A DNA stretch of 64,000 bases from Kappaphycus alvarezii (GCA_002205965.3 NADL03000768.1:1-64000), one strand, 5' to 3'; positions 11,126-22,988 are shown, counted from the first letter of the stretch. Notes: generated by a model from the letters alone, not told the origin. Program-made: numbers and translations.

Positions 11126-11944
11126 TAGACGGATCTATATCTCGCAAACAGAGTATGCCAAGTCCATTTTGAAACGTTTTGGTATGGCCAGTTGCAATCC
11201 CGTGAGGACTCCGATGGAACAAGGATTACACCCTGAGACGTCAACTAGCCCGTATTGCGATGTACCATATCGACAGATCATTGGCTGCTTAATGTTTCTT
11301 ATGGTAGGGTCACGTCCAGTTCTTGCATATGTGGTGGGAAAACTGTCCTATCACTGTGAGAACCCTCGCGAGGACCACTGGCAAGCAGCCAAAAGAGTTC
11401 TGAGATATATCAGAGGAACTCTCTCACTAGGTGTAGTTCTAGATGGAAATCTCCCAGTGAAAACTCTAGAGGGCTTCAGCGATGCAGACTGGGTGGTTGC
11501 TTGGACTCGAGAAAGTCCACCAGTGGATATGTGTTCAAACTGTGTGGGGGAGCTATTAGTTGGTCGTCTAGGAGACAAACGGTCGTTGCGAAATACACAT
11601 GCGAAGCAGAGTATATTGCACTGTGTGAGGCTTGCAAAGAGGCAGCTTGGCTCAGGCGCCTTCTTGCAGACGCATTGGGAAAGTCGAAAGACAGCACAGT
11701 TACAGTCGGGTGTGATAATGCTGGTACAATAACGTTTGCGGGTAACGAAGGAGTAAACAGGGGAAATAAGCACATTGACATATCATATCATTTGGTCCGA
11801 GATGCTGTGACTCGAAAAATTGTTTCACTGTTTCACGTACCTTCTACAGATATGCCAGCGGATATACTCACCAAACCTCTTGGTCGCATTCTATTCATGA
11901 AATGCATAAAATCTCTAGGCCTCGGAGAGCTGCACGATGCTTAG
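11126..11944 (+). mobile_element. Copia-B 3' half: end of RT and RNase H
   Basis: Plus-strand copia remains. The end of the reverse transcriptase (YISQTEYAKSILKRFGM, PYRQIIGCLMF) leads into RNase H with SDADW, SRKSTSGYVFKL, YTCEAEYIALCEA, NKHIDISYHLVRD and ADILTKPLGR. It ends a few bases before a polypurine run (GAGGGGGG, 11,956-11,963) and the B repeat, so this is the normal 3' end of a B element. Its left edge is abrupt at the C repeat. It is probably the same family as the gag half at 13,198-14,706, which faces the other way. Confidence 0.8.
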
Positions 11945-11963
11945 GTCATGTAATCGAGGGGGG

Positions 11964-13197
11964 TGTTGTTGATTTGGCAAGACGATCACATGACCCCACA
12001 TTGGTGCCAAACCTCATAAGAGGCATGAGGCATGTTCCACGTGTATACATGCACACGTGTTTATTGAAGGGTAGCCGTAAGGCATTTCGGAAGAAATCCA
12101 AAGTTCCCAGGGACGAAAGTACGATTTTGAGAGATCAGCGATTTAGAGGGCAAAATGTTGTTTATGGGGTGATTTTACGTTGGGTAGGGTACTATAAGTG
12201 GATGATGAGTATACTATATGAGAGATATGCTGAGGGAAGCTATGTATACGTGTACGTGGAGGCAGTTGTGTATGTGATGTACACGTGGTACAGCTAAGAG
12301 TAGAAACCTTTTGTGCAGTGGTGTACACGTACTGTACTAGTACCAAATGAGGAACTGTACTTCGCACTGTACATCGTAATATGCCAAGTACTGTACTTCT
12401 TACTGTACTTGAGTTTGTACTGTAGGAATCGATTATGGCAATACTGTCATGACTGCTAGAAAGAGGTATTTGTTTATATATTACGTATGAGATTTGTAGT
12501 TATGATTACGGGTTTTATCCAGCTGCATCCAAAAATCAGTTATGTGATTCCATCATACGTATGAGGTTTCTAGTTATGATTATGGGTCTTATCCAGCTGC
12601 ATCCAAAAATCAGTTATGTGATTCAATCATACGTATGTGGTGTCTAGTTATGATATTGGTTTGTACAACTGCATCCAAAAATCAGTTATGTGATTCCGTC
12701 ATACGTATGTGGTTTCTATTTATGATATTGGTTGGTACAACTGCATCCAAAAATCAGTTATGTGATTCCAATATATGTATGAGGTTCGTAATTATGATGA
12801 AGATCGGACCGACTGCATCCAAAATCAGTTATGTGATTCTATTTCACCTATGACGGATTGAGTCTGTTATTTTGTCACAAGGGAATTCGGTTCCGATAAG
12901 TCTACAAAATAAGGTAATGTATTGATGTGTATATTGGGCCAATCTGTTTACACAAATGTGTCAACTTTGGAAGCAGTTCCAAATTTGCCCCTAATGACTG
13001 TTATCACCGGGCCAAGATCTTGAGATCCGCTCAAATGGCAATAGTTTGCGGGATTATGTTAGTGGACGCAGTGAGTTAGAAAATAGTTGTATGTTGTACT
13101 TAAGGCCAGAATTTTAGAGTTCCGAGTAAATTCTGGGAAGCCAAGCCCGCAACTTCATCCGTCCAGCAAAGTCCTTCACCCTCTCTGATTCCCATTA
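11964..13197 (+). repeat. 3' LTR of copia-B (plus)
   Basis: It starts TGTTGTTGATTTGG directly after the polypurine tract and ends CCCATTA, 1,234 bases. It includes a minisatellite array (12,480-12,845) and a CAC/GTG-rich promoter-like first third. It runs straight into minus-strand B coding sequence at 13,198, so an insertion or inversion joint lies there. Confidence 0.8.
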
Positions 13198-14706
13198 GTC
13201 TAGCAAATGTTTGGCCCTCCCTCCAGAGCGCTGTTTAGGAATCACAGCACGAGTTGCTTTTCCTAACACACACGCATCACATGTCACAGATTCACAGTCA
13301 GAAGATGAGCTAGCGTCTCTTTTCATATCTGAAGAGGAGATATGAAGTCCACTTACGACGTTCTTACGAGCCATGGACAATATTCCTTGAGTATGAACGT
13401 GGGCCAATCTTTCATGCCATGTCTTCAAAGAGGCTTTGTGCGCTGAATGAACCTCGTTACATGTGTCAAGCACATACAGCTCTCCTCGACTTGTGGCAGT
13501 AGCCACGATGCAGTCACTCCTCTTCACAGTGCACTTGTCACGAACGAACTCAACGTCAAATCCATTATCGACCATCTTACGTACAGAAATTAAGGAAAAA
13601 GCAAAGCTTGGAACGTGCAGCAAATTGTTGAGCTTGCATTACTTTTGAACTCCGTTCACTACAAGCGTAATGAGGACGGTCCCGACTCCAGCTACTATTG
13701 CACACGCTTTTGTTCCCATTTCTACGCGGCTGTTTGAGACCTCCCTGTAGTCGGAGAATAGTCTCCTGTCAAATGTCATGTGCGCGGAGCATCCAGAGTC
13801 GATAAGCCAAGTGTTTGCCGTTATGTTGATACCAGAGTTATCTACCTTGTTCATCAGACATATGTACTCGACTTCATTAATTTCCAGATCTTCTTTCTCT
13901 TGAGCAATCATCGCAGTAGGCTCCTGTGACTGTCTACGTAGGAACCGGTCAGGTGGCGGTGGTCGCCTTCCGTTGATGTCCCTTCCCCAGCAGCGGGCAG
14001 CGGAGTGTCCATTGTGACCACAGTTGGTGCATGTCAAAGTCAAAACACGCCTTGCCTCAGGGATCTGCACAATAAGAGCAGAAATTTGCGGATTCTGCCT
14101 CCTAGTAAGCTTCATCGATGCACGTTGCTCCTCTTGGAGCAGGCGACGTTTTACATATTCTACTCCGAACGTGTTATCTTCGGATCCAAGAGCGTCAAGC
14201 GCTACAATGAGATTTTGAAACCTCTGCGGAAGACCATTGAGAACTTTCATAGCCATTTCCTTGTCATCAATGATGACTCCCATTGACTTTAAGCGAGCTG
14301 CTAGGTGTCGCACACGTCCCATGTACGGCAAAACTTTCTTATTGTCTAGCATGGTGACCGTGTAGAAGTCTATCCGGGCAGCCAGCTTATTTAGTAATGT
14401 GTGGCGCTCAAAAACTTCCAAGATGGCGTCCCACATTTCTTTGGCTGTGACAGCATCTCTCACATGATCCAAGTGATCATCAGACAGCGACAGGCCGATG
14501 ATGGCCCGGGCCTTTCGATCCCCTTGCTTCCATGCCTTGTAAGTGGAAGATTGTTCATCTTCAGGAACGGTGCCATCAGTAATGTACTGTTCCACATCGC
14601 GAAGGGCCAACAGGAGCTGAATCTTCTGTTTCCACACGTAGAAATTGGTATCCGTGAGCATTTCGATCTTCATAGATCCTCCTCCTTGATCTTCTCCGCT
14701 ACTCAT
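13198..14706 (-). mobile_element. Copia-B 5' half: gag, protease, integrase start
   Basis: Minus-strand start of a B polyprotein. Gag opens at 14,706 after a 0.9-kb leader and shows the UBN2-like pattern (YVWKQKIQLLLALRD, FERHTLLNKLAA). A CCHC knuckle follows (CTNCGHNGHSAARC, near 14,020), then the protease site WLIDSGCSAHMTFD (near 13,800) and the integrase zinc region (WHERLAH, CDACVLGKA). It stops at the B repeat end at 13,197. The upstream leader, primer site and LTR (14,707-16,410) belong to it. Broken. Confidence 0.85.
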
Positions 14707-15614
14707 TGCAATATTATAGAGGTGCTAATGTTCTGTTCGAAGATCCCAAGCCGGGGACCGATATTCCCTTGTAGTGGCAAGCCCACCTCTATAAGAACAC
14801 AGCACACGAAACTCTAGACTAAAGCAAAGGCCAAAGACGTCGCTTCAAACAAACAAATGGATCTCTTTAAATTCTCTGGGACAAAACTACTTTCAAGTGT
14901 TCCTTCCCGTTCTCGTGACGCTTGAGAACCTCGTGGGAATCGAGTACTCTATCACAAGCAGTACACCTAGGGGTCTTTTTCTTGTTTTTCTCTCTAGTCC
15001 TAAGACCCTTAGAATTGATGTGATGGTAGAATGTCTGTGCGCTATTGCAGCTAATATCACAGAGCTTTCAGTACCTCTTGTTCCTCGGCGGAACTCTTCG
15101 TTTAGCCTTTAGTTCCTTTTTGGCAACTCGATCGGCGAGGGCTTTAGCTTTCTTTGCCGAGAGGCTTTGAACTTTCTTTATTGGCTTATCCAGAGGTACT
15201 GACTTACGAGGGATCCTATACCTTTCCCTAGATGAGGGAAGCGCGAGCGTCTTTGGCGGCGGTCCTTTTGGTTCGAGTACTTCGATCGATTCCACAACTG
15301 TCCTCCCCACAGATGGCAAAGTCCTAACTGTCGCAGCCCTGGGCACTCGGGGCACCGAGGCTAATTCCGAGTCTAGCACAACCCCGCAAAAGCAGGCACA
15401 AAAGTGGAAGTGATCGTCAGTAACAGCTTTTGGGATTATGAGTCTTTAGACCAACCAAAAGGTGCAAAGAGAATCACTTCGATGTGCAAAGAAATGGAAT
15501 TATTCAAATTGCTTACCGGAACGAGTAGACATAATCAAGAGACTGAGATAGACAAGAAAACAATGCAGCAACACACGGCGACTTACGGGGTTCAGAGAAA
15601 GAGACGGCGTTGAA
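14707..15614 (-). mobile_element. Copia-B leader with a coding-like stretch and a C2H2-type finger
   Basis: About 0.9 kb between primer site and gag. On the minus strand 15,378-15,068 is open and very rich in Lys, Arg and Pro (for example KKAKALADRVAKKELKAKRR). Further down, near 14,966-14,890, a second open stretch shows a zinc-finger pattern C-x2-C-x12-H-x5-H (CTACDRVLDSH, then KRHENGKEH). That spacing is typical of U1/JAZ-type RNA-binding fingers. Several sequences resemble splice donors and acceptors. I do not claim the two stretches form one product. The region could be a captured host gene piece or an extra ORF of the family. The partial copy at 1-511 shows that the element carried it before it spread. 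Confidence 0.5.
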
Positions 15615-15628
15615 CTGGGCCCATAACC
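15615..15628 (-). other. Primer binding site of copia-B
   Basis: GGTTATGGGCCCAG on the minus strand, two bases from the CCCATTA-type LTR end. Initiator tRNA-Met anticodon-arm complement, as in family A. Confidence 0.85.
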
Positions 15629-16410
15629 TAATGGGAATCGGGAGGGTGAAGGACTTTGCTGGACGGATGAAGTTGCGGGCTTGGCTACCCAGAATTTACT
15701 CGGAATTCAAAAATCCTGGCCTTAAGTACAACATACAACTATTTCCTAACTCACTGCGTCCACTAACAGAATCCCGCAAACTATTGCCACTTGAGCGGAT
15801 TTCAAGATCTTGGCCCGGTGATAACAGTTATTAGGGGCAATTTTGGAACTGCTTCAATAGTTGACACATTTGTGTAAACAGATTGGCCCAATACACACAT
15901 CAATACATTACCTTATTTTGCAGAGATATCGAAACCGAATTCCCTTGTGACAAAATAACAGACTCAATCCGTCATAGGTGAAATAGAATCACATAACTGA
16001 TTTTGGATGCAGTCGGTCCAATCTTCATCATAATTACGAACCTCATACATATGATGGAATCACATAACTGATTTTTGGATGCAGTTGAACAAACTAATAT
16101 CATAACTAGAAACCACATACGTATGATGGAATCACATAACAGATTTTTGGATGCATTTGTACAAACCAATATTATAACTAGAAACCACATACGTATGATG
16201 GAATCACATAACTGATTTTTGGATGCAGTTGTACAAACCAATGTCATAACTAGACACCACATACGTATGATTGAATCACATAACTGATTTTTGGATGCAG
16301 TTGTACAAACCAATATCATAATTAGACACCACATACGTATGATTGAATCACATAACTGATTTTTGGATGCAGCTGGATAAAACCCATAATCATAACTAGA
16401 ACCCTCATAC
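15629..16410 (-). repeat. 5' LTR of copia-B, partial
   Basis: The 3' two thirds of a B repeat, with a minisatellite array at 15,985-16,405. It stops within the array at the beginning of an A repeat at 16,411. Close match to 526-1,312. Confidence 0.8.
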
Positions 16411-17652
16411 TTTTGAAAAAGGGATAGAATGCATGCGATCCCATGGTTTTTAGTTGCCACCTGGACACGTGTACACTTGGAGCATGAAAAAGCGAGTTGC
16501 ACCCTTCTTCTGTGTGTACACCTACTACACGTGTAGAATGGGCCAAATCGAAAGTTGTCTGGGACGAAAGCCCATTTTCGGGCAACTCAAAATCACGGCG
16601 CATTTTGCTATTTTTCAAGCCACTTGGTATTCTGCCCTCTGATTGGCTGTTAGATACTCCTCCATACCACTCACATCGCTCCAAGTGGCGATATTTGAGC
16701 TGATTATTGTGGAGCATTCTGACACTTGCCATGTTATGGTTGGTTGATGGTTTGTCTCTATTCTAGGCTCAAAGTACTGTACCCATTTAGTCATACGTGT
16801 ACTGTCTCCTATGTGGCATACTTGTACTGTCTCCTCTCTGTCGTACGTGTACAGTATTATAGGTGTCGTACGTGTACAAGTAAACAGTGGTTTCTATATT
16901 CATCCTATAGTTGCCTGGACTGGCTGCATACAGTTTACACTATACTCATTATACTGGCTGCCTACAAATCACTCTTGCACAAGTATGCAACCAAATTATG
17001 TTGATGCAGCCACGTTCCTTTGACATTATTGCACGTATGGTACGTAAGGTTTAATTCACGTTGAATGAGATTGAGATTTACGTACTGTTACATAACAACG
17101 TGAGACAAGCCCGCTAAAAATTGTTTTCTACGTTTATGATATTCTAAGTTCCCGCCTTAAGTTCCCGCCTTTGGGTTCTGTTACAGGCCGAGAGATTACA
17201 GTTGCGTTGGCGGGTCACGTAAGGCATAATTCACGGGTTGACTGTTTTAGTGTACGTTTACGTAACAGAACATGCATGGCTAGCATGCACGCAATGTTAC
17301 TTACGTTTTGAATATCGGTAATTATGAATTTCCCGCGCATGCAAATCAGGGATTCTGAGGCATCTCGGCTTGGGTAGGCTATAGAATCAACAAAGATAGT
17401 ACTGCAAATATAGATTTTGCTACTTTCATTTTGCTTTCACAAAGCCGAAGTGAGTACTGGCAAACAGTATATAGTTGTAGTCTAATAGCTCATCCAAGTA
17501 AAGACGAGGCACGGACTTGCCTTTGATTTCAACACCAACCTCACCCTTTCCTTTCCATCTCCTTTCTGTTTCCTTTCTCCATCTGCACTCTTTCCCTACT
17601 TCCCTTTTTATTCTCGCTCCTCATCCCTCATCATCCCCTGTTCCTTACATCA
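16411..17652 (+). repeat. LTR of copia-A1, opposite side
   Basis: A near-complete A repeat in plus orientation, ending TTACATCA at 17,652 and followed by GATAC and copia-D coding sequence. It is most likely the 3' repeat of the element whose 5' repeat is at 7,460-8,704. Both are flanked by GATAC on the D side and share private variants. A TATATAG promoter box lies at 17,468-17,474. Confidence 0.8.
17468..17474 (+). promoter_or_regulatory. TATA box of the A repeat
   Basis: TATATAG about 180 bases before the LTR end, in a context (GGCAAACAGTATATAG) kept in all complete A repeats. It marks the likely U3/R border, giving a U3 of about 1.05 kb. Confidence 0.55.
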
Positions 17653-17979
17653 GATACCTCTACAAATGTACACCGATTCAGACAGCTTGTTCAAAATCAT
17701 CATCAAAAACTCTACAACAACCGAACGACGCCTCATGACAGACGTTATGGCTACCAGGGAAGCATACGGGAACGGAGAGATATCGGAAATCGGGTGGGTA
17801 CGTAGTGAAGATAACCCAGCCGATGCCCTTACAAAAAGGGGTAACTGCAACGCGATGATGAAGCTGATGGATAGCGGTCGCTTGGAACTCGATGTTCTTC
17901 AATGGGTGATACGGCCTGACGGGAAAAAAGCGAAAAGAGATCATTAGTACCTCGACTTTTACCTTTAAGATATCCGGAG
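17653..17979 (+). mobile_element. Copia-D fossil, end of RNase H (3' side of the A1 insertion)
   Basis: It begins with the GATAC target repeat. The protein wording (MYTDSDSLFK, TTTERRLMTDVMATREAYG, EDNPADALTK) is the usual C-terminal end of fungal-type copia RNase H. It directly precedes the D repeat. It is the counterpart of 8,705-9,559, now about 8 kb away and in the other orientation. Confidence 0.8.
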
Positions 17980-18316
17980 TGTAGAAATACACGTTTCTAT
18001 CTGATCTGGATCCAGAGATGATCAGGATCTACCGTGGCCACGACCAATGGTAATGAATTGATCCCGTGACCCTTCATGGACCACGTAAAAGGTCGATGTT
18101 CCTATAGTGCAACTTATTGACGGCTTTCGGTTGAAATGGTCGTGAACAACATTGACATATAGACAAGCAGACAGTACAGATTATGAGAGGGAGAGAGGAG
18201 GCAGAGAGATACACACTGAACACATTAAAGTTGATCCTTAACACTTTGAACCTAGCTTCCGTGAGCTACCTTTGTCCGGTGACAAAGGATTGGAACCATC
18301 GAGCATTTGATCGACA
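17980..18316 (+). repeat. 3' LTR of copia-D
   Basis: A 337-base stretch that starts TGTAGAAATACACG and ends TTTGATCGACA, giving TGT...ACA ends. It follows the D RNase H end. The next bases (TTCAT, 18,317) are A-repeat sequence that is uninterrupted at 28,593 in the second duplicated block, which gives an empty-site comparison for the D insertion. Confidence 0.65.
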
Positions 18317-18394
18317 TTCATGCTACACATGTACACGTGTGCAGGTGGCAACTAAACAAAATTAGATCGCATCCATTCTATCACTTTTTCAACA
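18317..18394 (-). repeat. LTR end of copia-A
   Basis: The first 78 bases of an A repeat (minus strand, TGTTGAAAAAGTG at 18,394), abutting copia-E coding sequence on the right and the D repeat on the left. Confidence 0.75.
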
Positions 18395-19878
18395 GATGAG
18401 TTCTAGTCACTGGAATCAAAGTGCACATTGGAAGGTTATGATAGCTCTGGTGCTCAGCTGCTGCCAGCTTATGCCATTTTGAAGGTTAAACGCAAATCTG
18501 ATGGAAAGGTTGAACCCGTCAAAGCCCGGGTCTTGGCCGGAGGTATCTTTTAGACCTACGGCCAGGACTACCTGGAGACATATGCACTGGTCTTGATATT
18601 CACGTTGGTGCGCATTTTGCTTTATTTGATAGTTTGCTCTGGAATGCATGCTGCACAGCTGGATGTGAAAATTGCATTCCCGAACGGCGAACTGAAGGAA
18701 ATCTCCGCGTGGCATACTTGGAAGAGCACCAGTGTGTTATACACTCCGTAAGGCCATGTGCGGGTTAAAGAAAGCTCACCTACCTTGATTCAACAAGCTG
18801 GGTGGCGACCTCTGCAGGTTGGGATTCCAGGAATTTCCAAGTGCACCCTGCATGTTTCGGCGCAAGTCAAAATCTGGGCAGCCGTTCACTCAGGTGTACT
18901 TTGACGACCTGCTGGTGCTTGCGATGACAATTTCCGAGGGGGATGGCATTAAGGCGGAGCTGAAAGGTGTGTAACACATTTGCGTTTCAGAAGAGGTTGA
19001 CCTGTTGCTCAGAGCTCAGCTTGGATGGGAGTTGAGCTCAGATGGAATACCAGTGTTTCTGACGATGTCGTAGTCCTTGTACATGAAGAGCATTCTGCGG
19101 AGGTTTAGACTTGGGCAATACAGGCCAGCATTCACGCCTATGGTGGCATCTTTTCCCACAGGAATTGCTGCTGAAACAGACAAGTCGCCAGTGCTCTTGG
19201 AAAGGTATCAGCAGATGATCTGTTCCTTATTTTTTGGCCTTCAGAACGCGTTCGGACATTCTTGCTCTCGTTCTCGTACTTGGTCGGTTTCAGAAGGCAC
19301 CGACTGTGTATTGCCATCGTGGGGTGAACCGATTCCTGCGTAATCTCCATGGAACCCGCCGGTTTGGTTTGACATTCACATCCAGGATCACAAAGTTGCA
19401 GACTTAAATTGATGCGAAATATTCCGGTGACAAGATAGACCGCAAGTCAATGTCCGGATTCATGGTCAAACCCGGTGACGCAACCTGCACCTGAGGGGCT
19501 AGGAAGCAGTCCTCGGATGCGTTGTCTCCCTTCGAATCCGAGTATAACGCAATGACGTTGGCGGCACAGGGGACGGTTTGGATCACCAGGGGACTGAAAG
19601 AAGCTGGGTTTGACAATAACGCTTCCGTACCGGTACGATCCGACAACCAGTCCGCCATCACCTGGGCAACTGGAGAGTGCTGCCCGTCTGGACGTGCCAA
19701 GCATATCGACGTTCGTGTGCACTTCATTCGTGAGCTCGTGAGCAACTCTGCTCTGGACTTAGTACAGGTGACGTCCGAGGACAACGATGCAGACATGCTT
19801 TCCAAACCGCTCGGACCTGTGCCCGGTCGCATCTTAGTGAGGGTTAGCCTTGTAGGAACCACCGAAGAGGAGTGTTGA
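18395..19878 (+). mobile_element. Copia-E fossil: RT and RNase H, copy 1
   Basis: Remains of another copia family on the plus strand. The reverse transcriptase part (KVKRKSDGKVEPVKARVLAGG, near 18,500, and HAAQLDVKIAFPNGE near 18,650) is heavily decayed with many breaks. The RNase H end is better kept (SPFESEYNAMTLAAQG, VRSDNQSAITWATG, AKHIDVRVHFIRELV, DADMLSKPLG; 19,522-19,875). Coding sequence runs into the first bases of the E repeat. Gag, protease and integrase were not found. An A repeat begins at each end of E. Confidence 0.8.
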
Positions 19879-20694
19879 CGGATGGTCGGTAACCCCTTTG
19901 TCCGAGGTCGGGCACCGTTCGTGGATCATAGATTGGGTCAAAACCAAACCTTCCAGGAACAGCATCTGATTGGCTGCTCAAACTGCTTCCTTGCGTATGA
20001 ATGGCCACAGGTGTTGTAGTATCACGGGCAAATGTAGGAGGACTGGCCAAGTGGAGCAATCTGAATGGACCACGTGGATGCAGGGGAGCTTCCAATGGTG
20101 GACTTGGAGAGCTGTGCAATGGTGTTCATTGCGGTGTGTTACGTGGAACTATACACGTGGAACTTCTTGCAAAGTGAGAGCACGACAGCTTTACTGTACT
20201 GTGTACAGTAACGGGGAATATAGTATTACTATTACTGTACGGAAAAGGAACATGTTCGGAAAAATTACAGTAACTGTACACCATGTGGCTACAGTAAAGT
20301 AGGCTACAATACGTCAATACTTGTCGTAGGTGTACTGGATTACACTATGTAACTGTACATGAGCAGTTTAAAGTACAGTAAGTGTACACTAAGTTACGTA
20401 TATCAATACTTGTCGTACGTGCGCTAGACTACAGATGCTCTGTTTATGAAAGCAACCGACAGTTCAGCTGTCGAATGGTATTGCACGGTTTCGAAGGTTT
20501 AACGTTTTGTCAGAGGTCACCGGTCGAATGGTATAGCACGGTTTCCGAGGTTAAAAGTTTTGCCAGAGGTCACCGGCCAAATAATATCGCACGGTTTCGG
20601 AGGTTAAAGTTTTTGTTACCAAAAACAACTGTTCCACATACCAGTTTAAATTGTTGGATTACAGTTTTACTTTTCGTGTGCGTAAGGCACAGGT
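19873..20694 (+). repeat. LTR of copia-E, interrupted, copy 1
   Basis: It starts TGTTGACGGATGG after a purine-rich GAAGAGGAG. It includes palindromic TACTGTAC / GTACAGTA motifs near 20,190-20,290 and three tandem 54-base units (about 20,467-20,626) built on GCACGGTTTC and AGAGGTCACCGG. An A repeat is inserted at 20,695, so its 3' end is not seen here. Confidence 0.65.
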
Positions 20695-21927
20695 TGTTGA
20701 AAAAGGGATAGAATGCATGCGATCCCATAGCTTTTAGTTGCCACCTGGACACGTGTACACTTGTAGCATGAAAATGCGTGTTGCACCCCTCTTATGTGTG
20801 TACACCTACTACACGTGTCAAGTGGGCCAAATTGAAAGTTGCCTGGGAAGAAAGCCCATTTTCGGGCAGCTCAAAATCACTTCGCATTTTGCCATTTTTC
20901 AAACCACTTGGTATTCCGCCGTCTGATTGGCTGCTGGATACGCCTCCATACCACTCAAATCGCTCCAAGTGGCGATATCTGAGCTGATCATTGTGGAGCA
21001 TTCTGACACTTGCCATGTTATGGTTGGTTGATGGTTTGTCTCTATTCTAGGCTCGAAGTACTGTGCCCAGCGTGTCATACGTGTACTGTCTCCTATATGG
21101 CATACGTATACTGTCTCTTCTCTGTCGTACGTGTACAGTATTATAAATGTCGTACGTGTACAAGTAAACAGTGGTTTCTATATTTATTTTATAGTTGCCT
21201 GGACTGGCTGCATACAGTTTACACTATATTCATTATACTGGCTGCATACAAATCACTCTTGCACAAGTATGCAGCCAAAGTATGTTGATGCAGCGACGTT
21301 GCTTTTACAGTATTGCACTTATGGCACGTAAGGCTTAATTCACGTTGAAAGGCCTGCATGAGATTTACGTACTGTTACGTAACAAAGTGAGACAAGCCCG
21401 CCAAAAATTGCTTTCTACTTTTATGATATTTTAAGTTCCCGCCTTTGGGTTCTGTTACAGGCCGAGAGATTACAGTTGGGTTGGCGGGTCACGTAAGGCA
21501 TAATTCACGGGTTGACTGTTTTAGTGTACGTTTACGTAACAGAACATGCATGGCTAGCATGCACGTAAGGTTACTTACGTTTTGAATATCGGTAATTATG
21601 AATTTCTCGCGCATGCAAATCAGGGATTCTGAGGCATCTCGGCTTGGGTAGGCTATAGAATCAACAAAGGTAGTACTGCAAATGTAGATTTTGCTACTTT
21701 CATTTTGCTTTCACAAAGCCGAAGTGAGTACTGGCAAACAGTATATAGTTGTAGTCTAATAGCTCATCCAAGTAAAGACGAGGCACGGACTTGCCTTTGA
21801 TTTCAACACCAACCTCACCCTTGCCTTTCCATCTCCTTTCTGTTTCCTTTATCCATCTACACTCTTTTCCCTACTTCCCTTTTCATTCTCTCTCCTCATC
21901 CCTCATCATCCCTTGTTCCTTGCTTCA
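20695..21927 (+). repeat. LTR of a copia-A element, complete, copy 1
   Basis: TGTTGAAAAAGGG to TTGCTTCA, 1,233 bases, followed directly by an initiator tRNA-Met type primer site at 21,928. It is therefore the 5' LTR of a plus-strand A element, of which only the leader remains. Confidence 0.85.
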
Positions 21928-22345
21928 GGTTATGGGCCAGCCCACGCTACCGCTCTTTCCGCGTGATCCGTCCCTCAACCGTTTACGTTGATGTTGAGGT
22001 AATTGCTTTCCCTGTGTTGTTGGTGCTGTTGGTGTTGTCATTTGTTGCTTCGTGGTGATTTTTGTTGGGTTCTTGTCTTTGTTAGGACCCATTTGGTGAT
22101 TGTCAAGCACTCTGTGTGTGGATCCTGAGTGTTTTTTTGGTTATCCTTGCGTGTTGTTGGAACCTTTTGTTTATATACACCAACTCTAAGGTTGTCAAGC
22201 ACTCTGTGTGTGGATCCTGAGTGCTTTTGTGGTTATCATTGTGTTTTGAACCAGAGCAATCGTTGTTTGTGCTCTACTACTGTTGAGACCAATTTTGTGT
22301 TGTCAAGCACTCTATGTGAGGATCCTGAGTGCTTTGTGGTGTAAC
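21928..22345 (+). mobile_element. Primer site and start of copia-A leader, copy 1
   Basis: The GGTTATGGGCC primer site, then about 400 bases of leader with the hairpin array (units near 22,108, 22,198 and 22,302, each AAGCACTC...GAGTGCTT). It ends abruptly at 22,345. Confidence 0.75.
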
Positions 22346-22468
22346 GTTCCGGATCCTTCTCCAAAACTTCCTGAATCCCTTTTTTTGCAACATTGAAAAC
22401 GTTAACCACTGAGACACATGCGCTGGCTTTCTTGTGCAACTGAGCGGACCTCAACATATATATATCAA
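22346..22468. other. Unassigned joint sequence, copy 1
   Basis: About 120 bases between an A leader (plus) and an A repeat part (minus). A short AT run, (AT)n near 22,457, sits at its right side. No gene or known repeat recognised; probably filler at a rearrangement joint. Confidence 0.4.
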
Positions 22469-22988
22469 CATGCAGCCAGTCCAGGCAAATATAGGATAAA
22501 TATAGAAACCACTGTTTACTTGTACACGTACGACACCTATAATACTGTACACGTACGACAGAGAAGAGACAGTATACGTATGCCATATAGGAGACAGTAC
22601 ACGTATGACACACTGGGCACAGTACTTCGAGCCTAGAATAGAGACAAACCATCAACCAACCATAACATGGCAAGTGTCAGAATGCTCCACAATGATCAGC
22701 TCAGATATCGCCACTTGGAGCGATTTGAGTGGTATGGAGGCGTATCCAGCAGCCAATCAGACGGCAGAATACCAAGTGGTTTGAAAAATGGCAAAATGCG
22801 CCGTGATTTTGAGCTGCCCGAAAATGGGCTTTCTTCCCAGGCAACTTTCAATTTGGCCCACTTGACACGTGTATTATTTTTTTACACATAAGAGGGGTGC
22901 AGCTCGCATTTTCGTGCTACAAGTGTACACATGTCCAGGTGGCAACTAAAAACCATGGGATCGCATGCATTCTATCATTTTTTCAACA
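22469..22988 (-). repeat. 3' LTR of copia-A2, partial, copy 1
   Basis: The first 520 bases of an A repeat (minus). It follows a polypurine tract GAGGGGGAG on the minus strand, so it is the 3' LTR of A2. It is cut off after the GGCTGCAT region. Confidence 0.8.

Noticed and set aside
18285-18316. End of the D repeat at 18,284 (GGTGACA) with a primer site after it
   Set aside because: TTTGATCGACA at 18,316 gives TGT...ACA ends and directly abuts the uninterrupted A-repeat site seen in copy 2, so 18,316 is the better end.
18416-18715. Minus-strand open frame of 99 codons, also at 28,692
   Set aside because: It lies antisense in the copia-E reverse transcriptase and has no protein-like features of its own.
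22236-22673. Minus-strand open frame of 145 codons starting in an A repeat, also at 32,535
   Set aside because: It crosses an LTR, filler and leader hairpins; composition is that of the repeats and homologous positions in other A repeats give similar spurious frames.
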